A DNA stretch of 64,000 nt from Methylobacter luteus IMV-B-3098 (GTDB lineage: Bacteria; Pseudomonadota; Gammaproteobacteria; Methylococcales; Methylomonadaceae). The stretch's first letter is position 1. Each line of letters starts with the position of its first letter. Positions 37,877-47,744 of the stretch are shown here, piece after piece. The stretch covers positions 4,098,464 through 4,162,463 of the forward strand of contig NZ_KE386569.1 of the NCBI RefSeq assembly GCF_000427625.1, in the 5' to 3' direction. The notes under the pieces are model-generated. The model was not told the DNA's origin and searched no databases. It was given only the letters and a program-made list of their open reading frames with translations. The position numbers and the translations under genes were made by a program.

Positions 37877-39592
37877 ATGAGTGAAACCATTGCCGATATT
37901 TTGTTCGCACTGCCGCCTGAAGAGGCTCGCGGCATGCGTTTTATCACCCCACAAAATGAAGAGCATTACTATCCCTGGCATTTGCTGCGGCAACAGGCAC
38001 AACGGATTGCCGCCAATCTACAGTTTATGGGCGTCAAGAAAGGCGACCGCATCGCCCTGGTGATTGCCGAGCAGGAATATTTCATGCTCGGCTTCCTCGG
38101 CACCCTGTTGGCCGGTGCCGTGCCGGTGCCCATGTCCTCGAATTTTAGTGCCACGACACGCAGCAGGCACAGCTACTTCACTACGCTCAGCCATATCATT
38201 CAGGCTGCCGATGCCCGTATGTTGCTGTGCATGGCGGCGGATGAGGCTTTTTTAAGGCAGGGGCTGAGCGAGGCGAGCAGGGAAACGGTGAATCCGGCCC
38301 TGCTGACCATCGAGACCTTGCTGTCAACGGAAGGCGGCGCTTTCAATCCGCCCAAAATGCACGGCAGCGATCTTTGCTTTCTGCAATTCACTTCCGGCAG
38401 CACTTCGATGCCTAAAGGGGCTATGGTCAGTCACGAGAATGTCATCGCCAATGCCAGAGCCTTTCTTGGCAGCAAAGGCAGCCTGAAAAAGCGCGATGAT
38501 GATATTACCCTGGGCTGGGTCCCGTTCTACCACGATATGGGACTGATGTGTTTTGGCCTGGGGCCTTTGGTGGTCGATTTGCCGGCTGTGCTGCTGCCCA
38601 CCGAGCGCTTTGCCAGACAGCCTTGGTGCTGGATGATGGCGATATCCAAATACCGCGCGTCCATCACGTTTGCGCCTAATTTTGCTTTTGATATCGCCAG
38701 CCGGCTGACCCGTGAGCGGCATTTAATCGATATGGATTTAAGCCGTCTGCGCGCGGCCGGGTGCGGCTCGGAGCCGATAAACCCGAAGGTCCTGCGCCAA
38801 TTTTCTGCCTGTTTCGCGCCGGCAGGGCTGCGTGCGACGGCCTTGATGCCTTGCTATGGCATGGCCGAAGCGACGGTAGGCATTTCTTTTCACACGATCG
38901 ATACGCCGATCATCACCGATCTCGTCGATGCCAAAGCCTTGCGCAGCGGCGAAGCCTTACCGGCCCAGGCCGGCAGCGGGCAGGTTGCGGAAATGATCAG
39001 CTGCGGGCACGTCATCCCAGAGCACGGCCTTAAAATCGTCAACTCGGCCGGTCAGACTTTGCCTGAACGCCAGGTGGGAGAGATCTGTTTTTCCGGCAAA
39101 AGCGTCACACAGGGCTATTATCGAAATCCGGATGCCACCCTGGAAAGCTATCAGGACGGCTGGCTGCACACCGGCGATCTGGGCTATATCGCCGAGAGTG
39201 AGCTTTATGTCTGCGGACGGCTCAAGGACCTGGTCATCATTCACGGCGTCAATTACTATCCGCAGGACATCGAGTGGATAGCTGCACAGGCTGAAGGACT
39301 TCGTCCTAATAAAGTGGTGGCTTTCAGCGTCATGCGCAATGGTCAGGAATGCCTGATACTGTGCGTCGAACCCAATAACTATAAAAATATCGAGGCTTTT
39401 AAACATGCTTTGATCGAGGCCGTCGAGAAAGGCCTGGGTCTGCGTATCAGTCATGTCGTCGTCTTAAAATCAGGCGCTCTGGCCCTGACCTCCAGCGGCA
39501 AAGTACAGCGGCGCAAAACCAAGGCCATGTTTGAAAACGGGGAATTGCAGGAATATGAAACAGAAACGCATGATGCAGAAAGCCTGGCTTGA
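37877..39592 (+). CDS. Fatty acyl-AMP ligase (FAAL-type)
   Basis: 571 residues. Motifs: FTSGSTSMPKGAMVSH (ATP loop), CYGMAEATVG (A5), GWLHTGDLGY (A7), GRLKDLVIIHGVNYYP and the C-terminal SSGKVQRRKTK with the catalytic Lys. HDMGLM and the NYYPQDIEW segment are typical of FAALs, which load fatty acids onto carrier proteins instead of CoA. The free-standing ACP in the same operon is the likely acceptor. No fused ACP or other domain. Confidence 0.9.
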   Translation: MSETIADILFALPPEEARGMRFITPQNEEHYYPWHLLRQQAQRIAANLQFMGVKKGDRIALVIAEQEYFMLGFLGTLLAGAVPVPMSSNFSATTRSRHSYFTTLSHIIQAADARMLLCMAADEAFLRQGLSEASRETVNPALLTIETLLSTEGGAFNPPKMHGSDLCFLQFTSGSTSMPKGAMVSHENVIANARAFLGSKGSLKKRDDDITLGWVPFYHDMGLMCFGLGPLVVDLPAVLLPTERFARQPWCWMMAISKYRASITFAPNFAFDIASRLTRERHLIDMDLSRLRAAGCGSEPINPKVLRQFSACFAPAGLRATALMPCYGMAEATVGISFHTIDTPIITDLVDAKALRSGEALPAQAGSGQVAEMISCGHVIPEHGLKIVNSAGQTLPERQVGEICFSGKSVTQGYYRNPDATLESYQDGWLHTGDLGYIAESELYVCGRLKDLVIIHGVNYYPQDIEWIAAQAEGLRPNKVVAFSVMRNGQECLILCVEPNNYKNIEAFKHALIEAVEKGLGLRISHVVVLKSGALALTSSGKVQRRKTKAMFENGELQEYETETHDAESLA

Positions 39593-39625
39593 TCTGGTGT
39601 TGCTGGCTAGACGGTTAAAGCCGAT

Positions 39626-40261
39626 ATGATGACAGAGACAGCGCTTGTAACTGAATTTTTACAGCATCCGATAATTGCTGACATACTGGCACGCTTGTCC
39701 GCCGAGTTGCCTGCTGACCTGTATTATCACTCGCTGCAACACACGCTTCATGTTCTGACTGCAGCATTGCGCTTTGCCGAATGCGATGGACTTAAGCCCG
39801 GAGAGCTGGAACTGCTGGCTATTGCCGCCGCTTATCATGATGCCGGCTATATTCAGACCAGAGTGGATAATGAACCCATCGGTGCCGCAATGGCGGCAGA
39901 AGCGATGAAGGCGGCCGGCGTTTATACGAAAGCCGATATTGATACGGTACAGAGCATGATTTTATCAACGGCCTGTCTGCATGACGGCAACGGATTATCG
40001 CGCGTGCCTTTTAATCACTTATCCAGATATCTTCTGGATGCGGACTTGAGTCTTTTTGGGCATGAGGATTATTTTACGATAGCTGAACAATTGAGAAGGG
40101 AAACGGGCATGGACCGCAAAAGTTTTCTGGATCAGAGCTTGCATATGATTACAGGGCATAACTGGTTCACAACCACTGCCTTTGAAATTTGCGAAAAACA
40201 AAAACTTATCAATATTAATCGCTTAAAAGATGCTATTGCTGAAGCTGACTTATCCGTTTAA
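39626..40261 (+). CDS. HD-domain phosphohydrolase-like protein
   Basis: 211 residues. YYHSLQHTLHVL near residue 32 and AAYHDAGYIQT near residue 73 carry the His and His-Asp metal ligands of HD proteins; a later helix with LLDADLSLFG supplies the final Asp. No other domain. HD enzymes remove phosphates from nucleotides or sugar phosphates; in this operon it may act on a phosphorylated intermediate (inference). Confidence 0.8.
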   Translation: MMTETALVTEFLQHPIIADILARLSAELPADLYYHSLQHTLHVLTAALRFAECDGLKPGELELLAIAAAYHDAGYIQTRVDNEPIGAAMAAEAMKAAGVYTKADIDTVQSMILSTACLHDGNGLSRVPFNHLSRYLLDADLSLFGHEDYFTIAEQLRRETGMDRKSFLDQSLHMITGHNWFTTTAFEICEKQKLININRLKDAIAEADLSV

Positions 40262-40315
40262 ACAAAATAGTCCTGTTCAATTTTTTCGAACGGCTGGATT
40301 CCATTAGGACCTGTT

Positions 40316-41377
40316 ATGTACCGCTATAACGATTCGTTTGTACAAAATCTGGCTGACCAGATAGCAGCCCTTATTTTAGGCGAAACCACTAATAGGGAAC
40401 CTGTCGGACAGGCCTTGGAGGAGCTTGCCTTAAGCAATCTGCCTCAACTTGCCGACTACTGGCAGAAAGCCGGCTGCCGCTTGGGCATACCGGATTCCGC
40501 CTTTAAAAACGGCAGTGTCTACTATTTCCCGGACCAGCCTGCGGCCAGGATTTTCCGCACCAGCGGCACCAGCGGCGCCGATAGGGGAGTCGCCTGTTAT
40601 TCTCCCTTGGGGCTGAAACTGATGGACCTTTCCATCATCGAAAACGCTAGACGGCATCTTATTCAGGAGCTGGACAGACCTGTCATCATCCGTTTCGTGC
40701 CGACTGTCGCGCAGGCGCCCGAGATGATCATGGCTTATGGCATGGAACTGATCGCTACGACTTTCGGCGACAGGGCCCGTAGCGCCTCGGTAATTACCGG
40801 CAACGGCGTCGATTTCGAGCGTTTGCGCGCCATTCTGGACCAGGCGGTCAGCGATGATCAACCGGTGGTTCTGTTGGGCGGCTCGTTCGCGTTTGTAAAC
40901 ATCTGTGATGCGCTGGAAAAATTCGGCTGGTCATGGCAATTGCCCAGAGGCTCAAGGACGCTGGACGGCGGGGGCTTTAAGGGACGTTCCCGTGCCGTCA
41001 GGGCTGGCGAGCTGAGATCAGGCATTACCAAAACATTCGGCATCCCTGCCGAACATGCCCTGAATGTCTTCGGCATGACCGAACTGGCCAGTCAGCTCTA
41101 TGATGCCAATTGTCGCGAAATAGGCCCGCTCGACGAACGTCCCAAACATAATCTGCCGTTTCTGCAAGCGCGGATCAGGGACAGTTATACGCTGGACTAC
41201 CGCGGCCAGGGCGAGGGACTTGTTGAAATCATGGACGCGTGCATCATCGACCGTCCCCATCGGATACTGACCGGCGACCTGGGGCTGGCATCCGGGGACG
41301 GCATAGCCATTATCGGTCGTGTGGAGCGCGGGCAAGCCCGCGGCTGTTCTTTGTCTCTGGAAAGTATCAAATTCTAA
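40316..41377 (+). CDS. LuxE-like acyl-protein synthetase
   Basis: 353 residues. FRTSGTSGADRGVACY is the adenylation loop and the C-terminal RGQARGCSLSLESI holds the acyl-accepting cysteine (Cys344), as in LuxE where a Cys close to the C-terminus carries the fatty acyl group. It is followed three bases later by a LuxC-like reductase, which reproduces the LuxE-LuxC pair. No LuxA, LuxB or LuxD is present, so bioluminescence is not implied. Confidence 0.88.
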   Translation: MYRYNDSFVQNLADQIAALILGETTNREPVGQALEELALSNLPQLADYWQKAGCRLGIPDSAFKNGSVYYFPDQPAARIFRTSGTSGADRGVACYSPLGLKLMDLSIIENARRHLIQELDRPVIIRFVPTVAQAPEMIMAYGMELIATTFGDRARSASVITGNGVDFERLRAILDQAVSDDQPVVLLGGSFAFVNICDALEKFGWSWQLPRGSRTLDGGGFKGRSRAVRAGELRSGITKTFGIPAEHALNVFGMTELASQLYDANCREIGPLDERPKHNLPFLQARIRDSYTLDYRGQGEGLVEIMDACIIDRPHRILTGDLGLASGDGIAIIGRVERGQARGCSLSLESIKF

Positions 41378-41380
41378 CTT

Positions 41381-42826
41381 ATGCCTACTAATCGTAATAT
41401 CTCCTGGATACCTGCCTGGGTAGACGCCAAGCAACTGGACACCTTCAATGCCAATATCACCAATGACCAGGGCGGACAGCCCTGGCGATGCGCCAGGCCT
41501 TTGGGCGAGCACTGGGACGGCATCGCTGACGGGCTTAGAGAGTCGGCGGCCGTATTGCGCAGCATTCCCATTGCCCATATCGTTGAGACTATCGATAAAG
41601 TCACGGCCAAGTGGTGCGACCGAAACTGGCCAGTGCGACAGGCGGCACGCGCAGCCGTCGTTGAAGCTACGGGCTTTTCCCCGGAAGTGGTCGACAGAAG
41701 CTTCGATGTCGAATTGAAAAATTATCGGGCTGATTCCCTGTGGCGGGTGTTATATCGCGAGCTGGGCGATGCGGCGGCACTGGATGGTTTTGTGGCCGAT
41801 GCCAGACTGCCGGGACGCACTTACGCAATAGGCCCTGAAATTACGCTGGCGATCTTTACCGGCAATGTGCCGGGCCTGCCGGCCCTGTCTATGGTCAGGG
41901 CCTTGCTGGCCAAGTCGGCCATCATCGCCAAGGTGGCCAGCGGGGAACCTACTTTTGCCGCCCGTTTCGCCGAAAGCCTCGCCGAAGAGGACGCGCGTAT
42001 AGGCGATGCGTTGCTGGTCACTTACTGGGAACGCCATGAGCGCGAACTGCTGCAAACCGTTCTGTCTCAGGCAGATGCCGTCATCGCTTATGGCAGCATC
42101 GAAGCCTGCCGTTCGGTGCGCGAACTGGCCCGCGATAATCGCATTTATCTGGAGCACGGCCATAAATTTTCTGCGGGTCTCTTGGGGCATGATTATCTCG
42201 CCCGCCTGGGCGCTCCGCTCATTGCCGAGCGTATCGCCGAGGATGTGGGCACATTCAATCAACATGCCTGCATCGCTCCGCAGGTTTATTTCGTGGAAGG
42301 CGACAGTGCAGCCGTTCATCAGCTGGGCGATGAGCTCAGCCGTGCCATGCAGGCTTACGCAAAACAATATCCGCTGGGCAAATTAAGGCTCAAGGATGCC
42401 CAAACCCTGCAATTGCAGCGCGCGGCGCAAGCCTGGAAAGCAACCGTTACCGATGTCGGTAGCGGCTTATGGCAGGATCCCGCGCTGAACTGGACTGTAG
42501 CGATTGAAAAAGATCTGGCTGAACACAGCCTGTCAGGGAACCGTTATATCGGGCTTATTCCCGTGGACAGTCTTGAACAGGCACTGAAAGCACTGCGGCC
42601 TTATGGCGAATTTCTGCAAAATCTCGCCTTGGGCGTTGATGAGCCTGAACTGTCGGTTCTGGCAAGAAGGGCGGCGCTAATGGGCGCGAGCCGCATTTGC
42701 CAGCCGGGGCGCATGGCGGAGCCCAGCATGATGTGGCGCCATGACGGCCACATGTGCGTTGCCGGATTATTACGATGGTGCGATATAGAAATGCACGACG
42801 CCTTAAATGAACAGGAAGAACAATAA
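41381..42826 (+). CDS. LuxC-like acyl reductase
   Basis: 481 residues, aldehyde-dehydrogenase-related. FTGNVPGLPALSMVRALL and KVASGEPTFAARFAESL are nucleotide-binding segments; the catalytic cysteine is Cys297 in FNQHACIAPQ. LuxC takes an acyl group from LuxE and reduces it with NADPH to an aldehyde. Its stop overlaps the methyltransferase start (TAATG). The aldehyde product probably feeds the following methyltransferase or P450s. Confidence 0.9.
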   Translation: MPTNRNISWIPAWVDAKQLDTFNANITNDQGGQPWRCARPLGEHWDGIADGLRESAAVLRSIPIAHIVETIDKVTAKWCDRNWPVRQAARAAVVEATGFSPEVVDRSFDVELKNYRADSLWRVLYRELGDAAALDGFVADARLPGRTYAIGPEITLAIFTGNVPGLPALSMVRALLAKSAIIAKVASGEPTFAARFAESLAEEDARIGDALLVTYWERHERELLQTVLSQADAVIAYGSIEACRSVRELARDNRIYLEHGHKFSAGLLGHDYLARLGAPLIAERIAEDVGTFNQHACIAPQVYFVEGDSAAVHQLGDELSRAMQAYAKQYPLGKLRLKDAQTLQLQRAAQAWKATVTDVGSGLWQDPALNWTVAIEKDLAEHSLSGNRYIGLIPVDSLEQALKALRPYGEFLQNLALGVDEPELSVLARRAALMGASRICQPGRMAEPSMMWRHDGHMCVAGLLRWCDIEMHDALNEQEEQ

Positions 42827-43614
42827 TGCGCAGATTTCATCTGTTTGAAACAGTCGACTTGAACTGGTGGCCGCAGGTTTTGCGTGACGGGGCTACGGAC
42901 TGGCTGCGATTCATGATAGACAGCCACAAAAACTTCAATCTTATGGCGCCCAAATTGCGTGACACGCTGAATAAGATGGGCACCAGCCAGATCATAGATC
43001 TGTGCGCCGGCGGCGCCGGCCCCTGGTTGACGCTGGAGACGGAACTGGCAAAAACCGGCGAGGTGCAAATTCTCCTGAGCGATTTTTTTCCCAATGAAAA
43101 AGCCTTTCGCTACACGCTGGAACAGTCCGGCGGCCGCATTCGCTTTCATCCGGAACGGGTGGATGCGATGAACGTACCCTCATCGCTGAAAGGCGTGCGC
43201 ACCATCATCAGCGCCCTGCATCACTTTCACCCTGAACAGGTGCAGGCGATTCTTGCCGATGCCGTCAACACCAGACAGGCCATCGTGGTCATTGAGGGTT
43301 CCGACCACCGCCTGCGTGGCAGTTTGTTTATGCTGACCATGCCGCTGTTCATGCTGCTGTTAATGCCCTTCGTCAAGCCCTTTCGCTGGCCGCGTCTGTT
43401 TTTTACCTATCTGGTCCCCATCCTGCCGATGGTCGGCCTGTGGGACGGGACCGTCTCCATGCTGCGCACCTACACGCCTGAAGAGCTGCGCGAAATAATC
43501 GGCCGCATTCCGGCGCAGGAGACGTTTTCCTGGGATATCAATACGCAGGCAATTCCCGGCTCTCCCATAGGCATCACGTATCTTATCGGTACTCCAAATT
43601 CAACCGTTTCTTAA
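42826..43614 (+). CDS. SAM-dependent methyltransferase with C-terminal hydrophobic stretch
   Basis: 262 residues, class I fold: IIDLCAGGAGPWLTLETEL is the SAM-binding motif I and LLSDFFPNEK the acidic end of strand 2. Residues about 165-200 (FMLTMPLFMLLLMPF and LFFTYLVPILP) are strongly hydrophobic, so it probably sits at the membrane or has a lipid-type substrate. One base overlaps the LuxC-like gene. Confidence 0.85.
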   Translation: MRRFHLFETVDLNWWPQVLRDGATDWLRFMIDSHKNFNLMAPKLRDTLNKMGTSQIIDLCAGGAGPWLTLETELAKTGEVQILLSDFFPNEKAFRYTLEQSGGRIRFHPERVDAMNVPSSLKGVRTIISALHHFHPEQVQAILADAVNTRQAIVVIEGSDHRLRGSLFMLTMPLFMLLLMPFVKPFRWPRLFFTYLVPILPMVGLWDGTVSMLRTYTPEELREIIGRIPAQETFSWDINTQAIPGSPIGITYLIGTPNSTVS

Positions 43615-43620
43615 GTAACC

Positions 43621-44958
43621 ATGAATACTCAACCGCAAACAGTGCGCAGAACACTTCGGCAGTACTTTTCCGAACTGGGGCTGCTGCTTGAAAATCCCTT
43701 GTCAGGCTTTGAGGTTTACCAGCAACGCTGGGGGGATGTGGTTCCTCTGCCTATTCCCGGTTTGCGGGCTTTTCAAATTACCCACCCCCAGCAGGTCGGC
43801 ATGGTACTGAAAATACCCAATCGGGATCAGATGGCGACCAAGTCTCTGAAAGACCTGCTGGGCAAAGGCCTGCTGACCAATCAGGAGGACGACTGGCACT
43901 GGCGGCGGCGCATCATTGCCCGTCCGCTGGGGCCCAAAGCCATCACTACGTATATTGACGATATGTGCCGCCTGACCGAAAACTGGTTTACCAGGCTCAA
44001 CCCGGAAGGCAAGGAAATCGATGTGACGCCCGAATTGATGGGGCTGGCTTTCGATATTCTGATACACACGGTTTTCGGTTCCAATATCAGCATTGACAAA
44101 GAAAGCATATTGTCACTGCTTGAACAGTATATGCGCGAATTTACCCTCGATAATACCGGCTGGCGGCGCTGGCTGCCTCCGTTCATTGTCACGCCGGGAC
44201 GACGGCAGCGACGCCGGGCGATTGCCGGCATGCAGGGCTTGATCCGCACTGCCATTTCGCAGCGCCGGGCCGCGCCTGAAAGCGATGATCTTCTGTATCG
44301 CCTGATGACCGCCCAGGATGAAGAGGGCAACAGTTTCAATGATGAGCAGCTGCGTGATGAATTGCTGACCATGATCCTGGCAGGTTATGACACGGTAGCG
44401 CTAATGATTGGTTATGCCTTATGGCTGCTGGCAAAGCATTCTTCAATTCAGGAGCAGGTTCATGAGGAGCTGAAAGCGAATATCACCGACTGGCCCCTCA
44501 ATGCCAATACTTTTGCCAAACTGCCCTTGTTAAATGCTGTTCTGGATGAGTCGTTACGTCTGTATCCGCCCGCTTACATCATTGGCCGCGAAGCCGACAG
44601 GGAGCTCGACATGGAGGGTTTCCGCATAAAGCGGGGCGACCAGCTGCTGGTTCCGCTGTGGGTAGTGCACCGCGACCCGCGCTGGTGGCAGGCGCCGGGC
44701 GAATTCCGCCCAGAGCGCTGGCTGAACGGCGAAACGGACAAGCTCCCTGCCAACGCCTTCTTCCCGTTCGGAGGCGGGCCGCGCCTGTGCGTGGGCGGCC
44801 ATTTTGCCAAACTGGAAGGTGCGATTATTCTGGCGACGATTTTGCGCCAAAGCAGAGTCAGTGAAGCAGATGATACTCAACTGAATCTGCTGGCAAGCGT
44901 CACCTTAAGACCGGTTGATGGCATGCGTCTGCGTTTCCACAGACGCATGCCTGAATAA
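43621..44958 (+). CDS. Cytochrome P450 (A)
   Basis: 445 residues. Haem-ligand motif FGGGPRLCVGGHFA, K-helix ESLRLYPP (ExxR), FRPERWLNG (PERF), and I-helix AGYDTVAL. The second threonine-class position after the acid is Val, where most P450s have Thr or Ser, so proton delivery may be altered. No membrane anchor. It closes operon 2 and is a convergent paralogue of the next gene, 27 bases away stop to stop. Substrates of such bacterial P450s next to acyl-reductase and ligase genes are often lipids or terpenoids. Confidence 0.92.
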   Translation: MNTQPQTVRRTLRQYFSELGLLLENPLSGFEVYQQRWGDVVPLPIPGLRAFQITHPQQVGMVLKIPNRDQMATKSLKDLLGKGLLTNQEDDWHWRRRIIARPLGPKAITTYIDDMCRLTENWFTRLNPEGKEIDVTPELMGLAFDILIHTVFGSNISIDKESILSLLEQYMREFTLDNTGWRRWLPPFIVTPGRRQRRRAIAGMQGLIRTAISQRRAAPESDDLLYRLMTAQDEEGNSFNDEQLRDELLTMILAGYDTVALMIGYALWLLAKHSSIQEQVHEELKANITDWPLNANTFAKLPLLNAVLDESLRLYPPAYIIGREADRELDMEGFRIKRGDQLLVPLWVVHRDPRWWQAPGEFRPERWLNGETDKLPANAFFPFGGGPRLCVGGHFAKLEGAIILATILRQSRVSEADDTQLNLLASVTLRPVDGMRLRFHRRMPE

Positions 44959-44985
44959 TTTTAACCTGCTGCGCTGTTTAGTTTA

Positions 44986-46326
44986 TCAATCCTTATTGAT
45001 TGGCTTTAGATTCAACCGGATGCCTTGCCGTGCCCGTAATGTAATGCTTGGAATCAGATCCAGTTTGTAGCCTGGAACAGGGCTGATTTCAAACTGTTGT
45101 AGAATAAGTGACAGCACGACCATGCCTTCGTATTTGGCAAAATAACTGCCCACGCACAGGCGCGGGCCGCCGCCGAACGGGAAGAAGGCGTTGGCGGGCA
45201 GGCTGGCGGTCTCGCCGTTCAGCCAGCGCTCAGGACGGAACTCGTCCGGCGCCTGCCACCAGCGCGGATCGCGGTGAATCACCCAGGCCGGCGCCAGCAA
45301 CTGATCGCCTTTCTTGACTGCAAAACCGCCTATTTCCATATCGCTTTCAGCCTCTCTGGCAACCACATAAGCGGGCGGATACAGGCGCATGGCTTCATTC
45401 AAAACGGCATCCAGCCGTTGCAATGCAGGCATGTCATCCATTTTGGCATGACGGCCGCCGAGTTTTTCCTGTAGTTCCTGCCGCAATTCATTCTGAAACT
45501 CGGGTCTATGCGCCAACAGCCATAAAGAATAACTCAGCATCAGTGCCGTGGTTTCATGACCTGCCAGAATGGCTGTCAGCACATGATCGCGCAATTGTTT
45601 GTCGGTCAGGTGTTCGCCTTTTTCATCAACCGCCTGAATCAGGCGATACAACAGGTCATTGTCAGGCTCTGTTTCTTTACGCCTGGCTATGGCCTGATAA
45701 ACAATATCTTCCAGTTCACGCATTGCCAGATGACGCCGTTTCCTGCCAGGCGTAACGATGGCTTTGGGCAACAGACGCCGCCAGCTGCTGTTGTCCAGAT
45801 AAAATTCGTACATATACTCATCGAGCGCCTTGGCGACGATATTTCTGTCCACCGGGATTTTTGAACCGAATACCGTGCTGATCAGAATTTCCAGCGTCAG
45901 CGTCAATGTAGCGGCACTCATGTTAAGGTCATCGGCGGAAGGCGTAATCGTATTATCCATCCAGTCATGCGTGATCCCTGCCATCGTATCAATAAAACCT
46001 TCAATAACACGCGGTGCAAATGCGGGCGAAATAAGACGGCGATGTTTTTTCCACTCAGGCCCATTATTGGTCAACAGACCATCGCCCATAATGTCTGATA
46101 TGGAACGTGTCGTGGCATCTTTGCGAGGCAAATTGAGTATGGCGCTGACATGAGCCGGATGAAAAAACTGAATGGCGCGTATGCCGGGCAAGGGAAGAGG
46201 TACTATGTCTCCCCATTTATTTTTGGAATGCAAAAAACCATCCAAAGGATTATTGATAAAACCAAACATCTCTACAAGATAACTCGCAGAGTTCCTCTGT
46301 ACGGGACGCACATCAGGGGTATTCAT
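44986..46326 (-). CDS. Cytochrome P450 (B), convergent paralogue
   Basis: 446 residues from ATG 46326 (GAGGA seven bases upstream); the open frame begins 30 codons earlier without a ribosome site. Motifs are complete: AGHETTAL I-helix, EAMRLYPP K-helix, FRPERWLNGE, FGGGPRLCVGSYFA. N-termini (MNTPDV / MNTQPQ) and the whole layout match P450 A. The region around the haem motif is far more alike at DNA level than the remainder. No redox partner gene is seen near. Confidence 0.92.
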   Translation of the reverse strand: MNTPDVRPVQRNSASYLVEMFGFINNPLDGFLHSKNKWGDIVPLPLPGIRAIQFFHPAHVSAILNLPRKDATTRSISDIMGDGLLTNNGPEWKKHRRLISPAFAPRVIEGFIDTMAGITHDWMDNTITPSADDLNMSAATLTLTLEILISTVFGSKIPVDRNIVAKALDEYMYEFYLDNSSWRRLLPKAIVTPGRKRRHLAMRELEDIVYQAIARRKETEPDNDLLYRLIQAVDEKGEHLTDKQLRDHVLTAILAGHETTALMLSYSLWLLAHRPEFQNELRQELQEKLGGRHAKMDDMPALQRLDAVLNEAMRLYPPAYVVAREAESDMEIGGFAVKKGDQLLAPAWVIHRDPRWWQAPDEFRPERWLNGETASLPANAFFPFGGGPRLCVGSYFAKYEGMVVLSLILQQFEISPVPGYKLDLIPSITLRARQGIRLNLKPINKD

Positions 46327-46549
46327 AATAGATTCCTCAAGGTGACGAGAAAATAAAGGCAGGTTTGGACTTAATCCTAAATCAGCGAATGAGAGGAAAT
46401 GCGCCTTAAAACCCATTGCGTAATTTTAAGGCGCGGAATAAGCGCTTGGAAACAAACCAGAGGTTGTAATACCGTATTGGTTGGCAATAACGGAAAACAA
46501 TATCGATTGACTTTGTTATAGGCGCTTAAAACTGGATTAAATATTAAAT

Positions 46550-47344
46550 CTAGTTTCCGTTTTTATCAGAAAAGGTCAGAACATTACGCACATTGTACTG
46601 TAATGTCTGGCCATCGTCGGTCAGGACGGGTTGGCTGAAACCGCCAGACACGCCGACTCCAAAGGTTTCACTTCCCAGTTCACACATGATAGGAAATGTG
46701 ATGATTCCTGGAATTGCTGGGCCGGCCGGTATCATAGGCTCCTTTGCCCGGTAGGACAGAATGATTTCCCGTTTCTTTTCGCAGTGCTTGCCTTGATTCT
46801 TTTCACATTGATCAGTCAGGACGTTGTAGTTTCCATCCACAAAGAATGTACCGGGCGGCACATAATGACCCGCCAGATGGCCGCCTAAAACCAGGCCGTT
46901 AGGATCAATAACGCGTGCCTCCCAGCCGCCATCACGCACTTCCCAGCCTGATGAGGGTATTTTCTCACCGGAAATCACATAAGCGCGATAATGGGAAGCT
47001 CTCTCAACCCGGTAAGGATGAAACCAAATGCGTGGATCGTTATCAGCGTCGATGCCAAACTGCTCTTCGAAAAACTGCAGGGCTTTTTGGCGGACTTCTT
47101 CAACTTCAGCATCAGTGCGGTGCATGATGTTGTATTGAAAATCCCAGGCTACTTCTTCGGGTTCAGGTCCAGCCTCGCTCAGAGGGATGGAACCGTTTGC
47201 CATGAAAACCATCATGGATTTGAAGTTATCAGGCAATATGCCTTTCTTGGGTTCAGCCTTTGTACTATCAGCCTGAACAGTATTAATGCTAAAAGCCAAT
47301 GCGGCAATAACTAGAGTAATTTTTTTATGAGAAAATTTTTTCAT
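46550..47344 (-). CDS. Secreted protein at the cluster end
   Basis: 264 residues with a signal peptide (cleavage near VQA-DS). No transmembrane segments after it. The mature part has an all-beta look with a Cys-containing loop (DQCEKNQGKHCEKKRE) and a further Cys in IMCELG. No family recognised. It is transcribed leftward, 223 bases before P450 B, and may share its transcript. Confidence 0.7.
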   Translation of the reverse strand: MKKFSHKKITLVIAALAFSINTVQADSTKAEPKKGILPDNFKSMMVFMANGSIPLSEAGPEPEEVAWDFQYNIMHRTDAEVEEVRQKALQFFEEQFGIDADNDPRIWFHPYRVERASHYRAYVISGEKIPSSGWEVRDGGWEARVIDPNGLVLGGHLAGHYVPPGTFFVDGNYNVLTDQCEKNQGKHCEKKREIILSYRAKEPMIPAGPAIPGIITFPIMCELGSETFGVGVSGGFSQPVLTDDGQTLQYNVRNVLTFSDKNGN

Positions 47345-47744
47345 TTTTAACCTATTATTTTTTATAAATTGTATAAATGCGTATTTTTATTTTGGTACAA
47401 AAACAAAATTTAGATAAATAAAATTATCATATTTATTATAAAAAATACTATATCTCAACGAGGCTTATGTTTCATACATCAAAACGAATACAAAGCCTGT
47501 ATATCGACAGATTATTTTTCTGGTATCCCAATGTGCGTCATTCTATTTAATTTTCCATGAAATATAGAATTTATGATTTTTCAATCGAGTCCAAAGGTAT
47601 TATGCAATAGGGAAAATATAATATTTATTAAATAATATATATTTATCTTTTCAATGAGTATTTATCTGTTCCAGTCTGTATAAGCCTTTTAGAATCATCA
47701 ATCCTTAGCCGATGAGTTAAATGAAGGAAGATATAACTTTCCGA
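47345..47744. other. AT-rich intergenic region
   Basis: Low-complexity AT-rich DNA, no gene. Likely holds the promoter of the 46550-47344 gene. Confidence 0.5.

Noticed and set aside
40316..42826. A bioluminescence operon, because of LuxE- and LuxC-like genes
   Set aside because: No LuxA, LuxB, LuxD or LuxG homologue; the two genes are embedded among ligase, methyltransferase and P450 genes.
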